Positions 55,033 through 64,000 of a DNA stretch of 64,000 nt are shown in pieces. The stretch covers positions 20,580,650 through 20,644,649 of the forward strand of contig CM067069.1 in NCBI GenBank assembly GCA_033980235.1. The letters are read 5' to 3'. A program made the position numbers and the translations under genes. Source of the stretch: Diadema setosum. Its lineage: Eukaryota; Echinodermata; Echinoidea; Diadematoida; Diadematidae. The notes under the pieces were generated by a model that did no database searches, was not told the DNA's origin, and was given only the letters and a program-made list of their open reading frames with translations. Each line of letters opens with the position of its first letter. Within the stretch, counting starts at the first letter, position 1.

Positions 55033-55255
55033 TCTTTTGGTTAAGTCTGCCTCCTTCAATATAGGCTGAAGATTCTTGCAGACTGTGTTATCTTTACATT
55101 ATAATACAGTTTATTTGCAGTTATTTACAAGCACATAACAAATTTGAAGAGAATGACTAGCCACTGTGATCAACCGTTAGTCGGTTACGGAATGATCCCG
55201 CAGATTGCGCTGAAACACTTTCCGACGACAGGGAATTCCAGCTCCTTTACTGAAG
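55033..55255 (-). pseudogene. 3' end of LINE, copy 2
   Basis: Over about 215 bp this matches 42500-42720: GGTTAAGTCTGCCTCCTTCA, GAAGATTCTTGCAGACTG, GACTAGCCACTGTGATCAAC and GACGACAGGGAATTCCAG. It is truncated within the coding end. Its flank differs from that of copy 1, so the two are independent insertions. Confidence 0.8.
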
Positions 55256-55475
55256 ATGTAATATTCTTATCATAGCCGGTTCAAATTTTGAATAAAACTG
55301 CATGATTGCATTTTTTTCCTAATTGGACGATCCGTTACGTTATCATCAAAATGTATTGTTGCCCTCTGGTATCATCCCCATTTTTTCATGTGCGACTTCA
55401 TGTTTAATACACTCTGACTGTCAGGCCCGCAACTAGGAAAGTTCAGCCCAGGGGAATTATTGGAAAAAGTGGACC

Positions 55476-56757
55476 AAAACTTTAAAAATTAATAACTTTT
55501 GCATCGATAGTCCGATTTTCTTCAAACTTTCATTGATATGTTCTAATAATGTTGCTACTTTCACTCAATCCACATTCAGGCGCGGTGGAGCACCCCAATT
55601 ATCTCGCAGAAATCCATCGGCAGCCGAGCCTCATTTGCATAAAGTAAACAACATGTACTCGCGTAGTTGAGAAAAAGTAAACAACTTCTCAAGCTAATAA
55701 CAATTTAAGGAAACCTATTTTCGGATTAAAATTGAGTTAGTTTGAATTTGAAAACATGTCCGAATATGCACATATAACATATTCAAGGATTTGACAATGA
55801 TAAAATGTGAAATTTTAGCGAAAAATCTGGCGAGCAAAATTCCCAAAAATGTGCCTCGAAAATCATCCTAAAATTCACGAAGTGTGATTGCGGAACTAAA
55901 GCGCCATTCGAACAAAGTACACCAAATTTATTTATCTGCTTGCATTTTAAATGTCATACCGTAATATTCCCGGCCATGGTTGTGTCGGAAAAAAACAGAA
56001 GGTGATGTCAAAAATGACACGAACGCAAAGCGTACAGGTCGGTCCCATGTGTATATAATCGCGTGACTGTAGCGTTGCATGTCACAGGCTTTCGTGTCAC
56101 AGCACACACAACGCTTTGCTGCATGCAGCGTGCGCGGCAGCAGCTCAGCAGTCACCGCCGTGCGACACTCAGCAAAATTGACTGCGTCACATGCAAACCA
56201 ACAATGAGCACGAAATCCTGAATCTCACTTACCACGCATGCCCAATATCATGGGAAAAGAAATGACGTCATTTTCAATTGTTTCGCTTACTACAATTTTC
56301 TGTTCCAAACCCTGTAGAAACATGTTGATTTCTCAAAAAGTACAGGTGGAACCAAGCGAAAACTTTCACCATATATGGATTGAGGCCTGATAAACTTATG
56401 TTGCCAATTTCGGACACATTGGAGCCCGGCCATAGTCCAGTCGGAAAAAAACAGAGAGCATGTTTTGCGAGAGGTGATTTTCAAAACGCTTTAATATCTC
56501 AAGTTCTAGTGCAGCAAATTTCATAATTTTTTCATCAAAAGGAAGGTTTTTAAAAACTTAGATAGTGTGGGGAGTTTGAGTTTACTAGCGGCACGCATAG
56601 CGGCACAAGGAGAAGGTAAAGATTTGACTTTTTCATGCACACAGTTTCGGGCAGCCGTGGATGCCCGTTGGAAATTCAAATAGAACGGGGCGATAATGAG
56701 ATGCAAATTGGGGTGCTCCACCGCGCCTGCATTGTTCTTTGGGATTTGGTTTCCTTT
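55476..56757. mobile_element. TTAA-type MITE fragment, copy 4, split by another element
   Basis: Left piece 55476-55576 (TAATAACTTTTGCATCGATA, TTCACTCAATCCACATT) and right piece 56730-56757 (GTTCTTTGGGATTTGGTTTC) together match the right arm of 29980-30537. The 1153-bp element at 55577-56729 separates them. The left arm of the palindrome is missing. Confidence 0.75.
55577..56729. mobile_element. DNA element with CAGGCGCGGTGGAGCACCCC termini
   Basis: 1153 bp. The left end CAGGCGCGGTGGAGCACCCC continues AATT, with the perfect inverse at 56706-56729, and CATT is duplicated on both sides (55573-55576 and 56730-56733). The host MITE is contiguous across the insertion. No recognisable ORF, so it is non-autonomous; the superfamily is not determined. 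Confidence 0.85.
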
Positions 56758-56935
56758 ACTAGTAATTTGTCTACTAACCTGTCGCCGTAGAGGGCAGCAT
56801 GCACATTTTCGGCGCGAATAAGGATGCTCGGAGGGGGAAAAGGGTCTCTTTCAACGATCACTGACGCTCTTTGGTATTAATTACACATTAATGTTAATCG
56901 TTCTCTTATCCGAGGGAGAGAGAAACTTTGAGTGT

Positions 56936-56996
56936 ATGTGTGTGTGTGTGTGTGTGTGTGCGTGTGTGTGTGTGTGTGTTGGGGGGGGGGGGGGGT
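56936..56996. repeat. (GT)n microsatellite plus poly-G
   Basis: (GT) tract with one C interruption, followed by about 15 G. Confidence 0.9.
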
Positions 56997-57477
56997 CCCC
57001 GAAGTAGGCACCCTAAATCAGGCACAGCAGTACGTTCCATACAAAAAAATGCAGCAAACTATCAAATCGTGATAAACATGGATAGCCAACATTGCATGGC
57101 ATTATGAAAATTTGTAGCTGTCATAATAGCAACCTTATTATATGTGTATACGTTGGCCCATAGCACGCATTTTTTATGCCTCCGCCACTAAAGCCCCCGT
57201 CACACTAGAGCGGATCGAGCCAACGAATGCCCAGCGGATCCGAAAATTTGGGGATACGCTCACATCCGTTGCTCGTCGTTCGTGACCCGCTTGACGTCCG
57301 TTGTATCTGCTAGCTGTTCGCAGAGATTCGCAGAGATCCGCCGGAGCCAAATTTTGATTTTGGACATGTCCAAAATCTTGAGCGGATGACGAACGGAATG
57401 ACAATCCGCTCTGTGTTCGCTTAGCATCCGCTGATTGAAAGTTTTGGTCGCTCTGCATTCGTTTCTCATTCGTGCCT

Positions 57478-57685
57478 CTTCAGTGCACTGCTCTGACAGA
57501 GGGCCCTGCCATTATTATTACCCCAGCGTTGCCAGGTACCCATTTATACACCTGGGTCGAGAAGGACATCGTGGGTAAAAAAAAAAAAATCTTGTTCAAG
57601 GATGTAAGCACTGGGCGGGATTCGAACCCGGGTCCTTGGTTCGGGAGTCGGATCCACTACGCCACAGTCCCCCCCCCCCCCCCCC
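57478..57685 (-). mobile_element. tRNA-derived SINE
   Basis: On the minus strand the head reads GTGGCGTAGTGG (A box), then GGTTCGAATCC (B box), spaced as in a tRNA gene, so it carries an internal RNA polymerase III promoter. The body follows: CCTTGAACAAG, a T-run, GTATAAATGGGTACCTGGCA and GTAATAATAATGGCAGGGCC. That body text is of a kind common in marine invertebrate SINEs (recollection, not checked). A G-run on this strand precedes the head. Confidence 0.75.
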
Positions 57686-57991
57686 ATGACAATTCATTAT
57701 ACGTATTCTGGCATTAAGTAATAAGAGAACATTATTCTAAACCACTGCTATAAAAGTCAACCTGTAGTAAATGGGAATCTCTGAATGGAAATTGGTGGGA
57801 ATTGTGAAAGTTCGACTCCAGTTTGAGGCACCAGACGCAATGGAGGATGTTGGACTACCAAAATCATCGTCTCGTCATCATTGCAGAAGGAAGTACACTT
57901 TTAAGGGGAATCTTGAATGAGTGACATCAGGAGTACTTGGTGGTTACTTCTGCTTCCTTCTTTTTGGGGCCATTTTCACAGTCACAACTAT

Positions 57992-58270
57992 CTAAAAAAA
58001 GAAGAGTGAAAAATAATGTTCAATCTTGAAGGAGTGAATAACCGAAAAGAGTGAGTTTCGAGTGAAATTGGAGTAAAAATGTTCATTTTTCACTAATTTT
58101 GGAGTGACCTCAGGGATCACTCTAAAATCTTCGAGTTATCCCTGAGGTCACTCCAAATTAGTGAAAATGTACATTTTCACTCCAAGGTCACTCCAATTTC
58201 ACTCGAAACTCACTCTTTTCTGTTATTTACTCCTTCATGAGTGAACATTTTCACTCTTCTTTTTTTTTAG
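57992..58270. mobile_element. Foldback MITE of GAGTGA repeats
   Basis: About 279 bp, two arms of about 115 bp: CTAAAAAAAGAAGAGTGAAA ... TTTCACTCTTC then T-run and AG. Both arms are built from GAGTGA/GAGTGAAATTGGAGT motifs, so it would form one long hairpin. The centre is GGGATCACTCTAAAATCTTC. Confidence 0.85.
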
Positions 58271-60140
58271 AGAGACAACATTACTTGACACTCTCACTGC
58301 TCAAAATGATTTGGTAAAGTGTGCGTCATCCGAGATCCGTCTCGTAATTGCCGCAGTATCGCTCTGCATAATGTTGGGCATTCGCTGCTCATTCGCTTTG
58401 TCCGCTCAGCATCCGTTGGATGGACTGTACGCACTCGCTTTCATTCGTTACTTTATCCGCTCGTTACACGGTTAGCATATGCTCATTAGTTGTTAGGCGA
58501 ACGTTCGAAAACCACATTTTGCTTGCGAATTTGAGCGGATTCGAGCGTATCTGGACTTTGCCAAATTTTGTCCATCCGCTAGGCATTCGCTGATTTATAC
58601 GCTGTAGTGTGACGGGGCCTTGGTGCCGGAGGCATTATGTTTTCGGGTTGTCCGTCCGTCCGTCCGTACATCCGTCCGCATTCGTTTACGCGATAACTTG
58701 AGTAATATTTACTGGAATTTTACCAAACTTTGTCCAAGTATAAAGTATGATGGGGCAATTATTTGATTAGATTTTGGGTGAAATCGGCCAAAGGTCAAAG
58801 GTCAAAGGTCAAGGTCAAATCATGAAATTGTATCCGTTTACGCGATAACTCAAGACTGGATCGAGTAAATTTCACCAAACTTTGTCCGAGGATGATGTAT
58901 GATGGGACAATTACATGATTAGTTTTTTTAGTGAAATCGGACAGAGGTCAAAGGTCAAAGATCAAGGTCAAATCCTAAAATTTATCTGTTTATGTGTTAA
59001 CTCAAAACTGGATGAAGCAGCTTTCACCAAACTTGGTCTTAGTATGATGTATGATGGGGCAATTAGTTGAGAAGATTTTAGTGACATTGGCAAGAGGTCA
59101 AAGGTCAAAAGGTCAAGGTCAAATGCTAAAAATATTGCTATTTCCCCCATATCTATGCAATGCAAGAAGGTATTTTATTGAAACTTAGTGTAGACATGTA
59201 CTACTGCGTAAAGATTCTCCAGAGAGAGTTTCATGTCATAAGGTCAAAAGGTCAAAGGTTAGGTGAAAATGTTACAATTTCACTTTTCTCGCAAATGGTT
59301 CAATGTATCTTCATGGAACTTGGTACATATGCATGTACTGACTGGCAGGGATTATCTAGGGAATTTAGGGGTCATGGGCCAATAGTCAGGGGTCAAAGGT
59401 CAAGGTCAACTCCTCAAAATTTTACTGTTTCCCTCATATACTACCATAGTATATGCAATGCTTGCATTATTAGTTTTAAAACTTAATATATACATGTATT
59501 ACCTAATGGAGATTCTCTGGAAAATTTCCAGCCAGAAGGTCAAAGGTCAAAGGTTAAGGGTCAAAGGTCAGGTTTAAATGAAAAAAAAACTGTTTTGTAC
59601 TGTAATTACACTCTTTCTTCATACCTTGAAAATTACTCAATGCATAAACATATAACAGGGTCGGTCAGAAGTCAAGTAGAAATCCTCAATTCCCCAAATA
59701 TGTGTACCTGCACTCTTAGACAATATTATAGAAAACCCAGTTTGAGGAAAGTGAACATTCAGGACATTTCTGACAAACCTGTCATATCAATATTTTGCCA
59801 GTTATGTGAAACTGTCATCACACATTGTGAAGACATTGTACTATGAGTACTATTGGGAGAATCATGCATTATGGCGGAGGCATCAGTCGCCATAGCGACA
59901 TTTCTAGTTTTATCATTTTTATCACTGATTCCTGACAAAATGTACTTTGTTTGATATTCGATACTCTCATTGATCAGACATTGCTAATTGTAGGTACTTG
60001 TCTATTTTATTATTCAATATTGCAATATATTCTAAGAATAAAAGTTTGATCCCTCATTCAGGCGGGAAAATTAATTACGCGGCATATCATAAATAATGTG
60101 TACTATCGGTTATCATTTTCTTGTATTTTGTTGTACACTA

Positions 60141-60278
60141 CAGGGGCGGATCCAGGAATTCGCGTAAAGGGGGTGGCGCACGTGCTCCCCTCCCCCGACT
60201 CTTCTTTTTGTTTATTTTGTTTTAACAAAAAATAAAAGGGACGCGCGCCCGGTGCGCCCCCTCCTGGATCCGCAACTG
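60141..60278. mobile_element. CAGGGGCGGATCCAGG MITE, copy 1
   Basis: Starts CAGGGGCGGATCCAGGAATT and ends CTCCTGGATCCGCAACTG. Interior GGGGGTGGCGCACGTGCTCC and TTGTTTTAACAAAAAA. CAGNGGCGGATCC termini are widely seen in hAT-type elements (family knowledge). Confidence 0.75.
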
Positions 60279-60465
60279 CACTTATACAAGAAAGTCCAAA
60301 TAAATTGCTCTTTGCAGACGATAATGGATTGGAAAATAATTGTCCAACAACTATCAATTCCTCTTGCTCCCCTCCCGTGTTTATCCCTCGCAATATCACA
60401 ATGACTCGATGTTTTACAAACATGCATGATGGATGTGTACAACTATGTAGGCGCGTGGTGGTGGT

Positions 60466-60608
60466 GGTGGGGGGGGGGGGGGGGGGAGAGACTTTCAAAT
60501 GTAATAAATTTCTTCCAAGGACATTTAAGGACCTGTGAGATCTATTATGTACAATGTAGTCATAATTCATAACATGGCCGGCGCAACGGGGGGGGGGGGG
60601 GGGGGGAG
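60466..60608. repeat. Two poly-G tracts
   Basis: Runs of about 17 G each at 60470-60486 and 60590-60606, with (GTG)n before the first. Potential G-quadruplex sequence. Confidence 0.9.
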
Positions 60609-60689
60609 GGGGCTTGGCCACGCCACTCTTTTTTGTTTGCATCAAATATATATAAGGTCTAACCACATGATGGCTCGTCTACTTTTATT

Positions 60690-60880
60690 TGGACATTTTT
60701 CTTTTACTTTATTTTGGACATTTCAGTCATTTCAAAACTGATTTCATCAAATAAATACTGAATTCCTCTTAGAGTTATAATATGCTCTTCGTATAAGTGG
60801 ATTTCGTTTATCTTGCAAAAGTTAAAACCTATACTCATCTTAACCAGAACTGTAATATCTCTTAGAATTGTGGCATTTAC
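60690..60880. repeat. Half copy of the second palindromic MITE family
   Basis: TTTCATCAAATAAATACTGA, ATTCCTCTTAGAGTTATAAT, GCTCTTCGTATAAGTGGATT and CTTAACCAGAACTGTAAT match the right arm of 36240-36632. Confidence 0.6.
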
Positions 60881-60938
60881 AAAGAGGGTCATCAGATAGG
60901 GCCTATATACGTTACAAATTAATTCTATTTCTGCTTTC

Positions 60939-60944
<6 letters not shown>

Positions 60945-60977
<33 letters not shown>

Positions 60978-60990
60978 GTGTGTGTTTTGT
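60945..60990. repeat. (GT)n microsatellite
   Basis: Uninterrupted GT run followed by TTTTGTGTG. Confidence 0.9.
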
Positions 60991-60999
60991 TTCACAATA

Positions 61000-62480
61000 A
61001 CACAGAAGGATTTTAAGGGCTGAAGTGTGGTGCTCACCCTTTTTCCAACTTTACAGCCAACGCAAATATGTGAACGGTCTAACCTTTGTTCATTAGATAA
61101 TTTTGCATCTTATCTACATGATTTAATGCGCTTAGTATTATGGTTGATTAGAAGTCAAGAACACTTCCTTTGTTGTATGTCATATGTTCTGAAAATGACA
61201 ATAGGATTTAATGTCTAACGTTTTACATCAGGTTGTTGAATCACATGTTTGAGTGACCGGGGTTTGATGTAAATCGGTAGTTTATTTTGTCAATGAACAA
61301 ATACTTTGTCAGATACGTTACCATCGTTTATTGATTCTTGAGACCTAATTCATTACAGTCAGGAACAAAGGAAAATTGAATCAACTTCATTCTTACTGTC
61401 TCCCGTGTATAAAAATTACAAAATTTCGGAACTATATCAGAACAAATGTATATAGTGGATTTGTGCTTATTTGGTTCTCGTATTTCACGTACATCTCAAA
61501 GTTTTATTAAAGAGTCATCTAATCTTCTATGACGAGAACATTCTTTACGTTTAGAAGTGCGGTGTTTTAACGAAAATGATTATAGTGTGATGTTCTCACA
61601 AGTTAAAATGAATATATTTGCATGATTAGTGTTGGGTTTAAAATTTTATACTAACGGAACGTCTGATGCGTCAGATACGTTACCTTATACACCGTTCTTT
61701 TTTTCGATCCAAAATGTATTCAATCTGACAGAGATGCGTACCTGATGGCATTTGCTATTTACGAGAAGTATAATACTTTAAATTGTTCACAAAGTTTCAT
61801 ACATCATAATCAATAAGATTATTGATATAATTCAAATGCAGGGAAAAGTTGATTCAAGGTAACATATTTTAAGCCAAAATATGCATGTGTTCTTGATTTT
61901 TTATTTATCCTTCACTTTATGAATTACAATCATTTTTATTACAGATTAGATCAAGGCTGACTCCAAAATGTTTCCATGATGTTTGTTTATGTTTTAGCTT
62001 GTAGTTTTACATAAGCATTGCCATTTTAAAGCAAGTAAGATGCTATACCTCTGGTAACGTATCTGATATTTGGTTTCAACATGCAAAAAAGGACTCTACG
62101 TTTGGAAATATTTCTAGAAAAAATATGAGCATTCAAAAATCACCCATTGATTGTTTTGTATTCCTAAGGGATTGAAGTTTCTAAATTGATAAAAAATGAA
62201 AGAAATCTTTGATGTTGAATTTTTGTCATTAAAATTGTACAACGGTAATTGCACAGTTTTTCAGAGTTAATGGCCCAAATGTGTCCGTGCTTAGTGGAAG
62301 GTATATGATATTGTAGGGCGCTATATGAAATGCAGATTGTGTATAGGGGAGATTTAGATTTCTTTATTGTACCCTGTGAATTATCTAATGAGACTAGGCA
62401 TCAAACTTGAATAGTAGCATCGGGTATCCACGTACAGGGCCTACATTGATGCTTGGAAAGAAATGCTTATCTTCTTACGG
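61000..62480. other. Unassigned AT-rich DNA
   Basis: CAGATACGTTACC occurs at about 61310 and 61672, with an inverse GGTAACGTATCTGA at 62052, hinting at a diffuse inverted or tandem repeat. No ORF or recognised element. Confidence 0.4.
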
Positions 62481-62486
62481 AGATTT

Positions 62487-62535
<49 letters not shown>
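62487..62535. repeat. (GT)n microsatellite
   Basis: About 24 GT units. Confidence 0.95.
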
Positions 62536-62539
<4 letters not shown>

Positions 62540-62738
62540 GGGGTGGGCAGGTGAAGGGCCCATGAATGATAATGTAGTGCAAAGAAATATTTTTGCAACT
62601 CATTGTAGTATCAATTAATTGTCGCAACTCGAAGATTAATTTCATCAGTGAGTTGATATACACATCGAGAGTTTCTATGTACATTGTAATATAATTAAAC
62701 ATGCATCAGTTTTTGTAAATCTTTTTACCTGAATGAAG

Positions 62739-62843
62739 CAGGGGCGGATCCAGGAATTCCGTAAGGGGGTAGGGGCGCACGCGTCCCCCATTTTCTTTTT
62801 ATTTCTCTTGTTTTAACAAACAAAAAATGTGGATCCGCCACTG
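62739..62843. mobile_element. CAGGGGCGGATCCAGG MITE, copy 2
   Basis: 105 bp from CAGGGGCGGATCCAGGAATT to GTGGATCCGCCACTG, flanked by ATGAAG on both sides (62733-62738 and 62844-62849). Shares GGGGCGCACGCGTCCCC-type and TTGTTTTAACAAACAAAAAA text with copy 1. Confidence 0.85.
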
Positions 62844-63099
62844 ATGAAGTATTTTAATCAGAAAGCAAATAACAAATTACCGGCCCGTACGAAATCACCA
62901 AGTTTGTGTTTTGCAAAACTTGAAAAAAGAAAGGAATCGATCCAGAAAATGTTGCATTTTTGTTGAAATAACCAAAAAAAAAAAGTATTATGGAGAGAGT
63001 ACAATATATCAGGATATGGAATGAGCATCATTATCTGCGAGTGCATGACATGTGATGCTTTCTTCTTTGAAGTATTCTTGGCGAGTGGAATTGGGCGAG

Positions 63100-63420
63100 T
63101 TTTCTCTTGCACTACTGCCTCGACAGATCTGTCGCTCCCCGTGCTGCACAATGCACGCGTACTTGGTAATATAATTGCACGTGGATAATCGAAACCGCGG
63201 CTGGCTGTGTGGATAAGCGGAGCACACCAGCGCCTAGCATAGCGTGAGGATCTACGCTTCCGCGCTCCCGCGTCGTGACATGACTCCTTCACAGAGTGCC
63301 ATACGAAACCATTCGGCTTTATGTACCAACGGCCTGTCCACCTTGCTTGGGATCCCTGCCTGTCGCGTGTGTATACGCGACGCACGGTGGCGCGGGCACC
63401 GATACAACTACAAGGCAAGT
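63100..63420. promoter_or_regulatory. CpG-richer patch, possible promoter of a neighbouring gene
   Basis: CG dinucleotides cluster here (CGCTTCCGCGCTCCCGCGTC, CGCGACGCACGGTGGCGCGG) against an AT-rich surround. On the plus strand, good donors GTAGGTGAGG follow at about 63581-63590, so an untranslated first exon could end there. No TATA box or convincing coding start was seen. The 200-codon minus-strand reading frame through it has no recognisable domain. Confidence 0.25.
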
Positions 63421-63589
63421 CCCACATACAGTGGCTTTGCATTGCGGACAGTGACATCAATAACTAACAGCCTTAAAACGTTGTTTTGGATCTTGTGCCC
63501 ACATTCAGCTGTATGTATGTATTTCTCCACATCTCAAGTTCACTCCAGCCAAAGAGACTGAACGAAGAAGAAACATTTTCTCGGTAGGT

Positions 63590-64000
63590 GAGGAGTTAAG
63601 ACCTGAACACAGTGGCCAGTGACCGATTGGCGAAGTGCAGACTCGGCTGTATTGTTGTACAGAAGGTAAAAATAAAAGAAGCATGTTCACAAGAGCAGAG
63701 TCGAGAGGGGTCTCACACTTTATAATATAAACTAAATTTATAGCTGTTAGTTAACAGTTAGACTTAATATAAAGTCTTATGTTTAACATGGCACTAACAG
63801 TGGCCCTAACAGTATAACAGTACACTACAGGTAGGCCTAGGCCTTTCACTGGGCTGTAAATTCAGCTCAGTTTAACGTTGTGAACATGGTGTGACTGTGA
63901 ATTGAGCATATTGTTGAGTAAGATGCAAACTTGTGAATAGACATTACCTTTACCTACGTGTACGTACTGTACTAGGCCTATCTCAACTCTATATTGGTGT
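63590..64000. other. Unassigned DNA at the window end
   Basis: GTTAGTTAACAGTTAGACTT and repeated TAACAGT steps (63750-63820), and GTAGGCCTAGGCC-type short palindromes. Nothing else recognised. Confidence 0.4.

Larger units (their letters stand above)
57190..58621. mobile_element. CGTCACACTA-TIR element nested in the CCTCCGCC element
   Basis: Left end AAGCCCCCGTCACACTAGAG and right end TAGTGTGACGGGGCCTT. It interrupts the terminal hairpin of its host between GCCTCCGCCAC and GGTGCCGGAGGC. The interior has many GCGGAT/ATCCGC and CATTCG/CGAATG direct and inverted motifs, and it has itself received a SINE and a foldback MITE. No ORF of note. Confidence 0.8.
57174..59906. mobile_element. CCTCCGCC-bounded TGACC-rich element, inverted copy, host of nested inserts
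   Basis: Inverse of the family seen at 11583-12905: outer text ATGCCTCCGCCAC at 57176 and GGCGGAGGCATCAGTCGCCA at 59873. The GTCCGTCCGTCC array lies at 58649-58682, and units share AGTTTTCACCAAACTTGGTC-like text and AGGTCAAAGGTCAAGGTCAA. The element's left hairpin is split by the 1.43-kb insertion at 57190-58621. Confidence 0.8.

Noticed and set aside
57600..57672. Functional tRNA gene on the minus strand
   Set aside because: A and B boxes are present, but the sequence runs into a SINE body, the acceptor stem does not close and no oligo-T terminator sits at the tRNA end.
60103..60666. 187-codon minus-strand open frame with proline runs
   Set aside because: The prolines come from two poly-G tracts and the rest spans a hAT-type MITE; not a gene.
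62858..63460. Longest open frame in the window (200 codons, minus strand)
   Set aside because: No recognisable domain; composition changes abruptly along its length, it runs through AT-rich non-coding-like DNA, and no splice or conservation support is visible. Most likely chance.

Overview
The window is animal nuclear DNA. It is AT-rich and intron-dense, with one clearly recognisable protein-coding gene set in a heavily transposon-loaded landscape. The protein resemblance and the style of the repeats (TGACC-rich tandem families, tRNA-derived SINE, pogo-like and TTAA-type MITEs, (CA)n and poly-G tracts) suggest a marine invertebrate deuterostome, most likely an echinoderm. The species cannot be fixed from sequence alone.

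The gene lies on the minus strand, from about 41.7 kb (possible promoter) down to about 6.7 kb (possible poly(A) signals). It encodes a BET-family protein, the single-copy type ancestral to vertebrate BRD2/3/4/T. Fourteen coding exons were placed by eye with matching splice phases throughout. They give a 789-residue protein: bromodomain 1 (exons 2-4), linker, bromodomain 2 (exons 6-8), a lysine-rich region (exon 10), the ET domain (exons 11-12) and a serine/acidic tail (exon 14). The start codon sits alone in a five-codon exon at 37.4 kb, 12.1 kb upstream of exon 2, with an in-frame stop before it. Intron 11 uses a GC-AG splice pair. No exon for a BRD4-type C-terminal extension was seen.

The rest is layered mobile DNA. 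0.9-5.7 kb holds a TGACC-rich element with an 11-bp tail array and two MITEs. 10.3-37.4 kb is the gene's introns, with TTAA-flanked palindromic MITEs, one inserted into a second repeat, CGCGAA-rich MITEs, inverted repeat pairs and a broken pogo/Tigger-type transposase at 34-35 kb. 40-49 kb holds an element pair in inverted orientation and a 4.77-kb block bounded by perfect pogo-like termini. That block contains a solo Gypsy-type LTR (44.0-45.2 kb), a tandem array and several foldback elements. 48.8-54.9 kb is a large foldback structure whose arms are tandem arrays of palindromic AGGTCA sites around a dead LINE. 55-56.8 kb shows one transposon inside another. 57.2-59.9 kb shows a repeat containing a second element, which itself contains a SINE and a foldback MITE. 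The last 4 kb is mostly unassigned, with a CpG-richer patch at 63.1-63.4 kb.

No second host gene can be supported. The most unusual content is the nested transposon architecture and the transposon-borne arrays of consensus nuclear-receptor sites (DR1, IR1), not a new protein system.
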